Shown piece by piece: positions 1 to 8,539 of a DNA stretch of 64,000 bases (the stretch's first letter is position 1; every line of letters starts with the position of its first letter). The position numbers and the translations under genes are program-made. This DNA comes from Domibacillus sp. PGB-M46. Lineage in GTDB: Bacteria > Bacillota > Bacilli > Bacillales > Domibacillaceae. Under the pieces are notes generated by a model. That model did no database searches. It worked only from the letters and a program-made list of their open reading frames with translations, and was not told the origin of the DNA. Location of the stretch: the NCBI RefSeq assembly GCF_022668875.1, contig NZ_JAKGCR010000007.1, forward strand, positions 62,001 through 126,000, written 5' to 3'.

Positions 1-20
1 GTGGATGGATACAAAAAAGA

Positions 21-43
21 AGCGGCTCTTTAAAAGAGCCGCT
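21..43 (-). terminator. Terminator after adhB
   Basis: A 10-bp perfect stem (21-30 with 34-43) has a 3-base loop. An A-run lies on its left and a T-run on its right, so it can work in both directions. The stop codon of the minus-strand alcohol dehydrogenase lies 5 bases beyond it, so it most likely ends that transcript. Confidence 0.8.
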
Positions 44-47
44 TTTT

Positions 48-1184
48 TTATGGCTTTAACACTACCTTTATACAGTCATCCGTTTTTGTATCAAACAATT
101 CATAGCCTTTTTTTGCTTGATCGAGCGGCAAAATGTGGGTCACGACATCACCCGGATCCACTTTTCCTTCCGCAATCAGCTGATATAAATAAGGCATATA
201 GTGAATAACAGGAGCCTGGCCGCCCCGAATGTTAATGTTGCGCTGAAAAATGTCACCGAGCGGAAAAGCGTTATAGATTCCGCCGTATGCACCTGTTATT
301 TGAATCGTACCGCCTTTGCGGACAGCCTGAGTGGCTGCCACAAGAGCACTTAAAGCACCGCCCTGGAGCTTCATGCCGACTGCAAGAAATTCGATCGGTG
401 TCATTTTCGCATCCATTCCAACACAATCCATGACGACCTCTGCCCCGCCGCCTGTTATTTCTTTCAGGTGATTGCCAATATTTTGCTCGTCTTCAAAGTT
501 CACAATTTCTACTTTATTTGTCCTCTTCGCATGCTCAAGCCGATATCCCACATAATCAACCGCAATGACACGTTTTGCCCCTTTTAACCAGGCAAATTTT
601 TGAGCAAGCAGTCCAACTGGGCCGCACCCAAAAATAATGGCTGTATCTCCTTCTTTTAAGCCGGAATTGTCGACGGTCCAGTAAGCCGTTGCAGCGGCGT
701 CCGCCAGCAGGACGAGTTTCTCATCCTCCACCTCACTGTCTTCCGGAATTTTAAACGGTGTAAAATTCCCATACGGAACGCGCATATATTCGGCCTGCCC
801 GCCAGGATATCCCCCTGTCGTGCCGCTATATCCAAAATAAGCGCCCATTTCGCCATTATCATTAGAATTGTCACACTGACTTTCGAGGTCATGCTTACAA
901 AACCAGCATTCTCCGCAGCTGATGTTAAACGGAACAATGACACGGTCTCCTTTTTTTACTTTTGTCACAGCCGGTCCGACTTCTTCTACAATCCCCATCG
1001 GTTCATGCCCGATAATATAATCTTGTTGAAGATTCGGAATCATGCCATGAATCAAGTGCAAATCGGACCCGCAAATAGCTGTTAATGTAGGCTTGACGAT
1101 AATATCGTCCGGTTTTTGAATGCTGGGTGCTTCTACTTCTTTTACAACCACATTTTTCACACCTTGATATGTGACGGCTTTCAT
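48..1184 (-). CDS. adhB: Zinc-dependent alcohol dehydrogenase (AdhB-like)
   Basis: Medium-chain, zinc-dependent alcohol/formaldehyde dehydrogenase family, 378 residues, a cytosolic NAD(P)-dependent oxidoreductase. Catalytic zinc ligands are visible as Cys38 (AICGSD) and His60-Glu61 (GHEP). The four structural zinc cysteines are at about 90, 93, 96 and 104. A nucleotide-binding GCGPVG motif follows near residue 190. An AGGAGG-type ribosome site sits just before the ATG. It is the last gene of a three-gene minus-strand set whose first two genes are CotF-like coat proteins. The neighbourhood and the lengths match B. subtilis yraG-yraF-adhB, which supports the symbol. The alcohol substrate is not readable from the sequence. 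Confidence 0.85.
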   Translation of the reverse strand: MKAVTYQGVKNVVVKEVEAPSIQKPDDIIVKPTLTAICGSDLHLIHGMIPNLQQDYIIGHEPMGIVEEVGPAVTKVKKGDRVIVPFNISCGECWFCKHDLESQCDNSNDNGEMGAYFGYSGTTGGYPGGQAEYMRVPYGNFTPFKIPEDSEVEDEKLVLLADAAATAYWTVDNSGLKEGDTAIIFGCGPVGLLAQKFAWLKGAKRVIAVDYVGYRLEHAKRTNKVEIVNFEDEQNIGNHLKEITGGGAEVVMDCVGMDAKMTPIEFLAVGMKLQGGALSALVAATQAVRKGGTIQITGAYGGIYNAFPLGDIFQRNINIRGGQAPVIHYMPYLYQLIAEGKVDPGDVVTHILPLDQAKKGYELFDTKTDDCIKVVLKP

Positions 1185-1213
1185 TTTTTAAACCTCCTCC
1201 ACGATAATGGCAT

Positions 1214-1588
1214 TTATTTAGGCGGGGTTGGAAATAACCCTTTTCGATTTGTATTGGTCGGGAAGAGCGGCAGCCGGGCAATGTCGACAGCCGTTTCAGC
1301 GGACTTAATGTCCAGCTGCATTTGTTTATCGACGTCATACGGATAGAGCCAGCCTTTATGCAGCATTAATTCCGTTACTTCACCATGCAGGTCAATGCCC
1401 TGTTCCAGATGCTTGATCAGTACAGAACGAACTTCCGGCGTAGCCGCTTCTGTTATAGCCAACGCACAGTTTCTTACCCCATTTTTTACAGAGGTCAAAA
1501 ATTCAAGCGCAATAGCAGAATCAGCAAGTTCCGGCATTCCCACTGAATTGATCGGATCTAAATAATCGTTCACATCTTCCACCTCCAA
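1214..1588 (-). CDS. yraF: CotF-family spore coat protein (YraF-like)
   Basis: A 124-residue protein of the CotF spore-coat family (Coat_F domain), mostly helical. The core runs from about residue 20 (LADSAIALEFLTSVKNGV) through EAATPEVRSVL to a GWLYPYD motif near residue 80. The plus-strand protein at 2151-2447 shares the same core (DFLISAKSGVRN, EAVTPELRS, KGYYHPYN), so the two are paralogues. It starts 3 bases after its upstream gene, which implies co-transcription and probably a two-subunit coat unit. A proline-rich tail (about 105-124) is extra to the core. Its role is inferred to be structural in the spore coat or spore interior. Confidence 0.8.
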   Translation of the reverse strand: MEVEDVNDYLDPINSVGMPELADSAIALEFLTSVKNGVRNCALAITEAATPEVRSVLIKHLEQGIDLHGEVTELMLHKGWLYPYDVDKQMQLDIKSAETAVDIARLPLFPTNTNRKGLFPTPPK

Positions 1589-1591
1589 AAA

Positions 1592-1798
1592 TTAAAATGT
1601 TCTGGCTCCCTTATAAAGCTCTAACAACTCATTCGTTTGGTGAATCGACTGCTGTGCGTCTTTTTCCAGCATCGCTTTTAAATCACTGTCAAAGCAGGCA
1701 CCCTGCATTAGTTTTGATTTGAGCATGCAGATCGTTTTAAAGTTGATCATCTCATGGAGCTCCATTGTTTCATGAAAGGCCAATTTTTTTTGGTCCAT
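1592..1798 (-). CDS. yraG: Small CotF-like N-terminal-type protein (YraG-like)
   Basis: A 68-residue helical protein starting MDQKKLAF, with a conserved HETMELHEMINFKT segment. That segment resembles the GQHESLELHELVVFKS segment of the divergent gene at 1948. The ATG at 1798 is preferred because GAGGTGAG sits about 5 bases upstream; the in-frame GTG at 1807 would overlap that ribosome site. It is the first gene of the minus-strand trio. Such short proteins correspond to the N-terminal part of CotF-type coat proteins and are usually encoded beside a longer partner, as here. Confidence 0.75.
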   Translation of the reverse strand: MDQKKLAFHETMELHEMINFKTICMLKSKLMQGACFDSDLKAMLEKDAQQSIHQTNELLELYKGARTF

Positions 1799-1947
1799 AT
1801 TTCTCACCTCTACAGTTAGTCACAACATTCATTTTCCCTTTCATTTTCTCTATTTATTCAGATGGTTCAATCTGTGCATGTTTGAATAAGGAACAGATGA
1901 AAAGCCAAAATAAGAAGTGTGTATGAATAACTGAAGAGGTGATAAAT

Positions 1948-2154
1948 GTGAGGAAGCATTTTGGTCAGCACGAGTCTCTGGAACTGCATGAACTGGTCGT
2001 TTTTAAAAGTCTCTGTACGACAAAATCAGCGACGATGAGCAAACTTGCACAGGATCCGGAATTAAAAACCCTGCTTGAAGCAGACGCACAAGCGGGCCAG
2101 CAGCATCTTCAACAGCTGAAGCAGCTTTTGCCCGGAGGTGGCGTGGCACAATGA
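1948..2154 (+). CDS. yraE: Small CotF-like protein (YraE-like)
   Basis: A 68-residue paralogue of the divergent small coat-like gene, with an ESLELHELV motif near the N-terminus and a helical remainder. The GTG at 1948 is chosen because AGAGGTGA lies 5-6 bases upstream; the GTG at 1939 is inside that ribosome site. The stop overlaps the next start by 4 bases (ATGA), so translation is coupled to the YraD-like partner. Presumed spore-coat or spore-interior component expressed during sporulation. No convincing sporulation sigma-factor promoter could be assigned in 1808-1938. Confidence 0.7.
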   Translation: MRKHFGQHESLELHELVVFKSLCTTKSATMSKLAQDPELKTLLEADAQAGQQHLQQLKQLLPGGGVAQ

Positions 2155-2447
2155 ATGATTTATTTAAAAGCATAGCAGGCATGGGCGGCATGACGGATCA
2201 GGTGATTGCAACGGACTTTTTGATTTCCGCCAAATCCGGTGTCAGGAATGCAGCGTTCGCGCTTACGGAAGCCGTAACACCTGAATTGCGTTCAGCCCTG
2301 CGTGAACAGCTTATGGCCACTGTTTCAACTCATGAAAGCATCAGCAGATATATGATGGAAAAAGGATATTACCATCCTTACAACCTGGAAGAACAGGCGA
2401 AAATCGATCTAGCTGTCGCACAAACAAGCCAGGATCTTGTAAAATAG
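2151..2447 (+). CDS. yraD: CotF-family spore coat protein (YraD-like)
   Basis: A 98-residue CotF-family protein. Its core DFLISAKSGVRN, EAVTPELRS and KGYYHPYNLEEQ aligns by eye with residues 28-90 of the protein at 1214-1588. The length is very close to B. subtilis YraD. It is translationally coupled to the small upstream gene. The two divergent pairs (1214-1798 and 1948-2447) therefore encode the same long-plus-short architecture in opposite directions. The intergenic terminator at 2521-2546 ends this unit. Confidence 0.8.
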   Translation: MNDLFKSIAGMGGMTDQVIATDFLISAKSGVRNAAFALTEAVTPELRSALREQLMATVSTHESISRYMMEKGYYHPYNLEEQAKIDLAVAQTSQDLVK

Positions 2448-2520
2448 CACCCCATCCTCCTGCTTTGTCTGCTTCTACTAATTGAAAGACGAGGCTTTTA
2501 TTCACCTTTAAAACCAAAAA

Positions 2521-2546
2521 AACTGCCGACATCCCATTCGGCAGTT
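2521..2546. terminator. Bidirectional terminator yraD / katE
   Basis: A 9-bp stem (AACTGCCGA with TCGGCAGTT) is preceded by an A-run and followed by TTTTTATTTC. It lies between two converging genes and can serve both. Confidence 0.85.
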
Positions 2547-2559
2547 TTTATTTCTTTCT

Positions 2560-4596
2560 TTATACAGAGCGGTTCCAGTGACGGTGTTCAGCAAGAGCGG
2601 CGAGGAAGTTGTCTGCATAGCCTTCAGATGGAGATGCTTCCGCTATTACGCCCGGATCACCAGGCAGATCCGCGATCAAATCCACGCTGTCATCTGTCGC
2701 TCCTACGGTTTTAAAGTGTTCATATGCTTCTGTTAAAAAAGCTTTTGCCTGCTTTTTCGCTTTTGGATCTGCACTCAGCCCGCCTGCTGCGTAAACGGCA
2801 TCAAATAAAACCGAGTCGGCTGTCAGGAAAGTATGGTCTACTTCAAGCTCCGCTCCGTCATCGCCTTTGATTGTTCCCTGCTTTGTGCTCACCACTTCGG
2901 GACGGGTGCCTGCTTTTTCAAAGGCTTTGTAAATATCGGTCATCGTTTTGCCCGAGAAGCCCTCGCCTGCTAGGATTGCAATTTTGCGAGTTGCCACCCC
3001 TTTAACTGGGTTTGCCTCCTGGCTTAGCGCCGGCGAAGATTTGGTAATGGACGATTCCTCTATATCGGATGGTGCCTGCACACCAATGGCGTCAGCTACT
3101 TGTGCCGCCAGGCCTGCATTGACATTCGCAAACATATTCACAACCTGCTGGCGAATATCTTTGCTTTTTACTTTGCCCAGTTCAAAGCTGAATGCTTCAA
3201 TAATATGTTTTTTTTCAACCTCTGTCATACTGTTCCAGAACAGGGCTGCCTGTGAAAAATGGTCTTTAAAACTGTCGCTGCGGCGCGCTACTTTGCGGCC
3301 TTCTACTTTTTCCTGGTAATGAGCGTAGCCGCCTTCTTCTTCCTTGGCCGGTGACGGCGTATTTTGAGCCAGCGAGTTTTTATGGTAGCTCACCTGCCCG
3401 ACGTTAATTGTCTGGCGCCCGTATCCATCACGCTGGTTATTAAAGAACGGGCAGACAGGGCGGTTAATCGGCAGCTCATGGAAGTTTGGCCCGCCGAGGC
3501 GGATAAGCTGTGTATCGGTATAAGAGAAAAGCCGTCCCTGCAACAGCGGATCATTGGTAAAATCAATTCCCGGTACAACGTGGCCCGGATGGAAAGCCGC
3601 TTGTTCCGTTTCGGCAAATACATTATCGACATTACGGTTAAGTGTCATTTTCCCAATGATTTTTACCGGTACGTCTTCTTCCGGCCAAATTTTAGTTGGA
3701 TCAAGCACATCAAAATCAAATTTAAATTCGTCTTCTTCGTCAATCATCTGCACGCCAAACTCGAATTCTGGATAATCCCCCATTTCGATCGATTCCCACA
3801 GGTCGCGGCGGTGGAAATCCGGATCTTTACCGGCAATTTTTTGCGCTTCATCCCACACAAGTGATTTAATACCGAGAACCGGCTTCCAATGAAACTTTAC
3901 AAACCGCGCTTTTCCTTCGCCGTTCACAAAACGGAATGTATGAACACCGAATCCTTCCATCATCCGGTAGCTGCGCGGAATCGCACGATCGGACAAATGC
4001 CACATAACCATATGAGCTGATTCCTGGTTGTTAGCAATAAAATCCCAGAATGTATCATGGGCACTTGCTGCCTGAGGCATTTCATTGTGAGGCTCCGGCT
4101 TGACGGCATGAATCAAGTCTGGAAACTTGATCGCATCCTGGATAAAAAAGACCGGGATGTTATTACCGACAAGGTCGTAGTTTCCTTCCTCCGTATAAAA
4201 CTTTGTTGAGAAGCCGCGCACGTCACGAACGGTATCTCCTGAACCGCGGGAGCCCGCTACAGTCGAATAACGGACGAAGACCGGTGTTTTCTTCGATGGA
4301 TCCTGTAAAAAGCCGGCTTTTGTATATTCTTTCATAGACTCATACACTTGAAAGTACCCATGCGCCGCAAATCCGCGTGCATGAACAACCCGCTCTGGAA
4401 TGCGCTCATGGTCAAAATGGGTCATTTTTTCACGAAAATGAAAATCTTCCATCAATGTAGGCCCGCGGTCCCCTGCTTTCAACGAATGTTCATCTTCTGA
4501 CACGCGAAGCCCTTGATTCGTTGTTAGGTTTTCTCCTTGATCGCTTACACGGAACTCATCCAGCTGTTTGTTTTTGCTGTTTTCGTTAATCGCCAT
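2560..4596 (-). CDS. katE: Large-subunit catalase (KatE, clade 2)
   Basis: Haem catalase that breaks hydrogen peroxide into water and oxygen. The 678-residue length is typical of the large clade (B. subtilis KatE, E. coli HPII), which adds a C-terminal flavodoxin/class-I-amidotransferase-like domain, here about residues 530-678 (starting near [10 protein letters not shown]). Catalytic His72 (VVHARG), Asn145 ([11 protein letters not shown]) and the haem-ligand Tyr359 (RLFSYTDTQ) are present. The gene stands alone between two terminators. A SigB-like promoter 50 bases upstream fits the known general-stress control of katE in B. subtilis, which often protects stationary cells. Confidence 0.95.
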   Translation of the reverse strand: MAINENSKNKQLDEFRVSDQGENLTTNQGLRVSEDEHSLKAGDRGPTLMEDFHFREKMTHFDHERIPERVVHARGFAAHGYFQVYESMKEYTKAGFLQDPSKKTPVFVRYSTVAGSRGSGDTVRDVRGFSTKFYTEEGNYDLVGNNIPVFFIQDAIKFPDLIHAVKPEPHNEMPQAASAHDTFWDFIANNQESAHMVMWHLSDRAIPRSYRMMEGFGVHTFRFVNGEGKARFVKFHWKPVLGIKSLVWDEAQKIAGKDPDFHRRDLWESIEMGDYPEFEFGVQMIDEEDEFKFDFDVLDPTKIWPEEDVPVKIIGKMTLNRNVDNVFAETEQAAFHPGHVVPGIDFTNDPLLQGRLFSYTDTQLIRLGGPNFHELPINRPVCPFFNNQRDGYGRQTINVGQVSYHKNSLAQNTPSPAKEEEGGYAHYQEKVEGRKVARRSDSFKDHFSQAALFWNSMTEVEKKHIIEAFSFELGKVKSKDIRQQVVNMFANVNAGLAAQVADAIGVQAPSDIEESSITKSSPALSQEANPVKGVATRKIAILAGEGFSGKTMTDIYKAFEKAGTRPEVVSTKQGTIKGDDGAELEVDHTFLTADSVLFDAVYAAGGLSADPKAKKQAKAFLTEAYEHFKTVGATDDSVDLIADLPGDPGVIAEASPSEGYADNFLAALAEHRHWNRSV

Positions 4597-4647
4597 GCTT
4601 TAGCCCCCTTATTGGTACATTCCCTAAAAGTTCATTACTTACTATCC

Positions 4648-4673
4648 GTACCACCTTTTAAATGGACTAAAAC
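4648..4673 (-). promoter_or_regulatory. Candidate SigB promoter of katE
   Basis: Read on the minus strand: GTTTTA, 14 bases, TGGTAC. The SigB consensus is about GTTTAA-N12-15-GGGTAT; the core GGTA and the GTTT match. It lies about 50 bases before the katE ATG. Regulation of katE by SigB is known in B. subtilis; its use here is inferred. Confidence 0.55.
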
Positions 4674-4825
4674 AAAAAAAGACAGCATATTCATCCTAAA
4701 TAGGCAAAGTTTGTGAATTAAATTTCCATATTCGACCCAATTATTCAAAATATCCTGCCCAAACAGGGAAATTTTTCTTTTATTCAGACCATTTTTCTTA
4801 CGAAATGAATCATTATTTTTACGGA

Positions 4826-4853
4826 TGTGACGCTTTCTTCCAGATGATACGAT
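4826..4853 (+). promoter_or_regulatory. Possible extended -10 promoter of amidase gene
   Basis: TGATACGAT at 4845-4853 is an extended -10 (TGnTAcgAT). TGTGAC lies 16 bases upstream as a poor -35. It is 31 bases before the ATG at 4885. Confidence 0.35.
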
Positions 4854-4884
4854 AGAAGTGAAATGAATGAATAGGCGGTGTATT

Positions 4885-5925
4885 ATGGAAAAAGCAAAGC
4901 TCGGCATTTTACTTCTTTTTTTACTCGGCTTTGCCGGACTGGCAGGACAGCCGGCTTCAGCCTACGCTCAAACGGGCTCCATCACAGGAGACCGCGTAAA
5001 TGTACGTGAAAGCTCTTCTCTTTCGGCTTCTGTTCTTGGACAGGTACATACGGGAGACCATGTCTCTATTCTTTCATCCCAAAACGGCTGGGTGCAGATC
5101 TCCTATGGAAGCCAAAAAGCCTGGGTTAGCGGACAATTTGTCGGTGGAGCAGCCGAAAAAACAGCTTCTTCAGGAGAATTTATCCGCATTCAAACAGAGG
5201 GGACCAATTTGCGAAGCGGCCCTTCGACATCTTCCTCTGTCATTGTTCGGGGATCTGTCGGTGAGCGCTACCCGGTTACAGGACGAAGCGGCGATTGGAT
5301 TCGTATTCGCCTTGCAAGCGGAAATGAAGCTTATGTAGCCAGCTGGGTTGTATCAGGGCAAGGCCAAGGAACCCATGCCTCTACTTCTGCTTCTTCTTTA
5401 CAGGGCAAAGTGATTGTTCTGGATCCCGGCCATGGGGGAGTGGACGGCGGAACATCTGGTTTATACGGCACCATTGAAAAAAATGTGACGCTTCAAACCG
5501 CTTGGAAGCTGCGTGATACCCTGGCTGCGAGTGGAGCAACTGTTGTATTAACCCGTACGGGTGATCAATATGTACCGCTGCCAGCCCGGACAGCTGACTA
5601 CGGAGCAGACGCTTTTATCAGCCTTCATTATGACGGGGCACAGAGCCAGCAGGCAGCCGGGCATACAGCTTATTACTATCGGGCGGGGCACCAAGAGCTT
5701 GCCCGTTCTTTAAACGAAGGGCTAAATGGAACGCTGCCGAACGCAAACCGCGGGACACAGTATGGCGATTATTTCGTTCTTCGTGAAAATCAGCAGCCCG
5801 CTGCCCTGCTTGAGCTTGGTTATTTAACAAATCCAGCCGAAGAATCTTCAATCGTGTCAGCTGCCTACCAGCAGCAGGCAGCTGACGGGATTCGAGACGG
5901 CTTAGCCTCTTATTTTTCTCGTTAA
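4885..5925 (+). CDS. Secreted N-acetylmuramoyl-L-alanine amidase with two SH3b domains
   Basis: Cell-wall hydrolase of the Amidase_3 family. From the ATG at 4885 (GGCGGTG site just upstream; an ATG at 4867 lacks one) the protein has a signal peptide of about 29 residues ending near PASAYAQ. Two SH3b repeats follow (NVRESSSLSASVLGQV and NLRSGPSTSSSVIVRG), then a low-complexity serine linker. A zinc amidase domain begins at KVIVLDPGHGG. The zinc-binding His/Glu set is visible as DPGHGG, GTIEKNV, and ISLHYD; the C-terminal catalytic glutamate is in LLELGYL. It probably cuts the amide between MurNAc and L-Ala during growth, spore release or wall turnover. No clear partner gene is nearby. Confidence 0.9.
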   Translation: MEKAKLGILLLFLLGFAGLAGQPASAYAQTGSITGDRVNVRESSSLSASVLGQVHTGDHVSILSSQNGWVQISYGSQKAWVSGQFVGGAAEKTASSGEFIRIQTEGTNLRSGPSTSSSVIVRGSVGERYPVTGRSGDWIRIRLASGNEAYVASWVVSGQGQGTHASTSASSLQGKVIVLDPGHGGVDGGTSGLYGTIEKNVTLQTAWKLRDTLAASGATVVLTRTGDQYVPLPARTADYGADAFISLHYDGAQSQQAAGHTAYYYRAGHQELARSLNEGLNGTLPNANRGTQYGDYFVLRENQQPAALLELGYLTNPAEESSIVSAAYQQQAADGIRDGLASYFSR

Positions 5926-5932
5926 CAGCAAA

Positions 5933-5962
5933 AACAGCGCCCGGCTTTTTGCCTGGCGCTGT
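5933..5962. terminator. Bidirectional terminator amidase / lplJ
   Basis: Stem AACAGCGCC (5933-5941) with GGCGCTGTT (5954-5962), A-run before and seven Ts after. It sits between converging genes. Confidence 0.85.
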
Positions 5963-5969
5963 TTTTTTA

Positions 5970-6959
5970 TCAGTATATTAGGTCAACAAGATCCTCGGTC
6001 GTAACATTTCCGAAGTAATGCTTCATATCCAGCGGCTCAAGCGCCTGGCGAATAGCACCCTTTTCATATTTTGTTCCAAGGAGCGCCTTTTCCACTTCGG
6101 CTACATCCCCCGCACCAAAAAAGTCACCGAAAACACGTGCTGTTTGAATGTCTCCTCCTTTTACATGGAGGCGCACATCAATAAGCCCGACCGGAAATCG
6201 ATGAGAGCGTTCGATATTAAAAGCCGGCGATTTGCCGTAGTTCCAATCCCAATTTCCGTAGCGCTCGGCTGAGATCTGATGAATGGCTTTCCAATCTTCT
6301 TCTGTCAGCACATATTCTTTTGCTTGCTCTTCACCATTAAAAATTTGGGTTAAAATAAATTGTTTAAACTGGGTAATAGACATTTTTTGCTCAATCAAGT
6401 CAGATATATTTGCCACACGGCTGCGAATCGATTTAATGCCTTTAGATTCAATTTTGTCTTTACGCACCTTAAGGGCAGCCACGACATCATTCATGTTGGT
6501 ATCAAACAGAAGCGTCCCATGTGTAAACATACGCCCTTTTGTGGCAAATTGGGCGTTTCCTGAGATCTTAAACCCGTTAGCTGTTAAATCATTGCGCCCG
6601 CTCATTTCTGCATTCAAGCCGAGTTTGTTCAATGCTGCTACAACAGGCTCGGTAAACTTGCGGAAGTTATGAAAGCTGTCTCCATCATCTTTTGTAATAA
6701 AGCTGAAATTTAAATTGCCAAGATCGTGGTAAACCGCACCGCCGCCGGACAGACGGCGGACAACGTGAATGCCGTTTTCCTCGACATAATCTATATTTAT
6801 TTCTTCAATGGTATTCTGGTTTTTACCGATAATGATAGAAGGTTCGTTAATGTAAAAAAGCAGATAAGATTCTTCAATATCCAAGTGTTTAACGGCATAT
6901 TCTTCAATCGCTAAATTAATGCGCGGATCGGTAATCCCTTTGTTGTCAATAAAAAGCAT
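5970..6959 (-). CDS. lplJ: Lipoate-protein ligase A (LplJ type)
   Basis: Attaches exogenous lipoate, via lipoyl-AMP, to the lipoyl domains of 2-oxoacid dehydrogenases and GcvH in the cytosol. The 329-residue length equals that of two-domain LplA/LplJ enzymes. The N-terminal catalytic domain shows RRLSGGGAVYHD (about 68-79) and the ligase lysine in NGFKISGNAQ (Lys131). The C-terminal accessory domain follows from about residue 250. The ATG at 6959 has GGAGGTG directly upstream. It is monocistronic, between a bidirectional terminator and the DUF1206 gene. Confidence 0.93.
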   Translation of the reverse strand: MLFIDNKGITDPRINLAIEEYAVKHLDIEESYLLFYINEPSIIIGKNQNTIEEINIDYVEENGIHVVRRLSGGGAVYHDLGNLNFSFITKDDGDSFHNFRKFTEPVVAALNKLGLNAEMSGRNDLTANGFKISGNAQFATKGRMFTHGTLLFDTNMNDVVAALKVRKDKIESKGIKSIRSRVANISDLIEQKMSITQFKQFILTQIFNGEEQAKEYVLTEEDWKAIHQISAERYGNWDWNYGKSPAFNIERSHRFPVGLIDVRLHVKGGDIQTARVFGDFFGAGDVAEVEKALLGTKYEKGAIRQALEPLDMKHYFGNVTTEDLVDLIY

Positions 6960-7018
6960 CGTACACCTCCGAATTGGTTTAGTTCAAATGTAGCATATTG
7001 AGATTCGTTCTCAAAGAA

Positions 7019-7042
7019 AAAGCACCCGATTCCGGATGCTTT
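7019..7042 (-). terminator. Terminator of DUF1206 gene
   Basis: Stem AAAGCA..TGCTTT with an inner CCG/CGG extension. The A-rich left flank gives a U-tract on the minus strand. It overlaps the stop codon. Confidence 0.6.
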
Positions 7043-7871
7043 ATTCTCTGCCGAAATTCATGCGCTGGTAACGGCCGCGAATTATTTCGTATATGCCATA
7101 TAATAGAAGCCCTGCTGCGGCAAGGCCGAGTAAAAACTGTCCGTACGGCTGCGAAGCAAGCTCTGCCAACGCTCCGTCAATGCCTTTTGTTTCGTTCGGA
7201 TTAGCTGTAACAGCCGTTTTAATAAAGAAAAAACCGATCATCGCGAGCACAATTCCACGTGCAAGGAGTCCAGCTTTTCCAGCTCTTCGGGCAAGGCCTA
7301 TTTCTTTTTTATTCATTTCACTCGTTTTAAAATATTGCATAAATTTCCCCTTAAAGCCCCGGTATAATTCTATACATCCATACAAAATAATGATAAGTCC
7401 AATACAGCCGACGATCCACTGCCCAAACGGCTGGGCCAGAAGCTTTGCGGAAATGCTCTTCTCCGAGTTTCCTCCTCCGCCGGCATGGACAGCAAGCCGG
7501 ATGGCAGTGAGAGCCAGGCTGCCATAAATAAACGCACTGATCATGTAACCAATCCGTTTTGCCGTTCCTTTAGCTCCAGTGCCTTCATGCTGAACATCTT
7601 TTATCGACTTGATGAGTTCCCATATCACATATCCAATCAGGCCAATGCCAATAAGCCAGAGCAGTATCCGGCCAAATGGTTCGTCAGCTACAGTCACGAG
7701 GGCGCCGCTTGTATCGGTCGTTCCTCCGCCGGCGCCTGCTGCTGCCATCAGGGCAAAGAGGCCAACGAGCGCATACACCGTTCCTTTTGCCATATGCCCC
7801 ATCCGCCCAAACCTCCGAATCCACGGTTTGGCTTCATGTACTTTTGATCGCATGCTTTCTTTTGCTGTCAT
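7041..7871 (-). CDS. DUF1206 membrane protein, three internal repeats
   Basis: A 276-residue integral membrane protein made of three repeats of two transmembrane helices. Each repeat starts with a basic R..G...KG..Y/..ARG pattern: FGRMGHMAKGTVYALVG (about 21), KRIGYMISAFIYGSLAL (about 105) and AGKAGLLARGIVLAMIG (about 192). Each also contains a QPFG/QPYG-type turn (EPFGRILL, QPFGQWIV, QPYGQFLL). This is the DUF1206 architecture; its biochemical function is unknown. It is a single gene with its own terminator. The start is the ATG at 7871 after a GGGAGAAAGG ribosome site. Confidence 0.8.
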   Translation of the reverse strand: MTAKESMRSKVHEAKPWIRRFGRMGHMAKGTVYALVGLFALMAAAGAGGGTTDTSGALVTVADEPFGRILLWLIGIGLIGYVIWELIKSIKDVQHEGTGAKGTAKRIGYMISAFIYGSLALTAIRLAVHAGGGGNSEKSISAKLLAQPFGQWIVGCIGLIIILYGCIELYRGFKGKFMQYFKTSEMNKKEIGLARRAGKAGLLARGIVLAMIGFFFIKTAVTANPNETKGIDGALAELASQPYGQFLLGLAAAGLLLYGIYEIIRGRYQRMNFGRE

Positions 7872-8056
7872 CCTTTCTCCCTCCCCCCGCTTTCGCTTTC
7901 CTTTCTTATTCCCGTTTTTTGTTTTTACGCAAACTGGTATTTTTTTGGTTCATAAGCCCTTTTTGGTACGCTGCCACGGAAAAGAATGAATAAACTCATA
8001 CATCCCTGCTTAACTTTCTTTTCTGCCAGTTAAGCGGACTGTATAGCAGAACAAAA

Positions 8057-8077
8057 AAGCACCCTTTCTAGGTGCTT
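8057..8077 (-). terminator. Hairpin with minus-strand U-tract left of the repeat
   Basis: AAGCACC with GGTGCTT, preceded on the plus strand by AAAAAA. It could end minus-strand transcripts that run through the repeat from the GGDEF gene. 7872-8056 otherwise shows no gene. Confidence 0.5.
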
Positions 8078-8083
8078 CAGCCC

Positions 8084-8511
8084 GTAGACAAATGATATGG
8101 ATGACCGTGCACATGAATGGGATGGATCAGCGGCGTCCAGGCCGCTCCGCTTTCCATCGGGCAGGCGCCGGGCCCGACTTCGCCCGGCAGCTCCACCGGC
8201 CTCAGCTGCCCGCTCGTCCTATAGGAGTCTGCGCTGCCTTCCCGCCTCCAAGTGGCTTGCGACAAGATTGCATAGAACGAATAAGGTCGCATCTTTCTGT
8301 TTAAAAAAGAGAAAATGTCTATTCAGTCCCTGCTTATTGATCTTTAACACCACTTCATGAAGCCTGCCGGACGAAGACTCCTGCGGGAAGTACAGTGAGT
8401 CGGGAGACCCCACAGGCGCAGCCGAGGAGGCTCACGCACTGCCTTAGGATGCGCGAATTCCGGCAGGCTTCACTTACCGGCTCTTTTTTAAAAGCGAAAG
8501 ACTTTGTCTAC
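8084..8511. repeat. Intergenic repeat element, copy 1, with 9-bp inverted ends
   Basis: A 428-bp non-coding element begins GTAGACAAA and ends TTTGTCTAC, a perfect 9-bp inverted pair. Nested inside (8358-8472) is a second perfect 14-bp inverted repeat, TGAAGCCTGCCGGA and TCCGGCAGGCTTCA, exactly 115 bp end to end. The nested block holds the G/C-rich CTCCTGCGGG...GCCGAGGAGGCT signature common in Bacillaceae intergenic repeats. A similar copy lies at 58857-59157, and a shorter relative that shares only the GTAGACAAA end lies at 35389. The short open frames inside it are not convincing genes. Confidence 0.8.
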
Positions 8512-8534
8512 ACCTGAAGCGCCTTCTTCAGGTG
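8511..8534. terminator. Hairpin downstream of GGDEF gene
   Basis: CACCTGAAG with CTTCAGGTG, followed on the plus strand by TTTTCT. On the minus strand, where the GGDEF gene needs it, the flanking U-tract is missing because the repeat element abuts the stem base. Confidence 0.5.
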
Positions 8535-8539
8535 TTTTC

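Noticed and set aside
1808-1947. Sporulation sigma-factor promoters between the coat-gene pairs
   Set aside because: Only partial -10-like strings were found; none had a matching -35 at proper spacing.
3364-3864. 166-codon open frame on the plus strand
   Set aside because: It is antisense to the well-supported katE, has no ribosome site and no recognisable family.
8092-8413. Overlapping 60-90-codon frames within the repeat
   Set aside because: No ribosome sites, G/C-driven openness, and the second copy does not preserve the frames.
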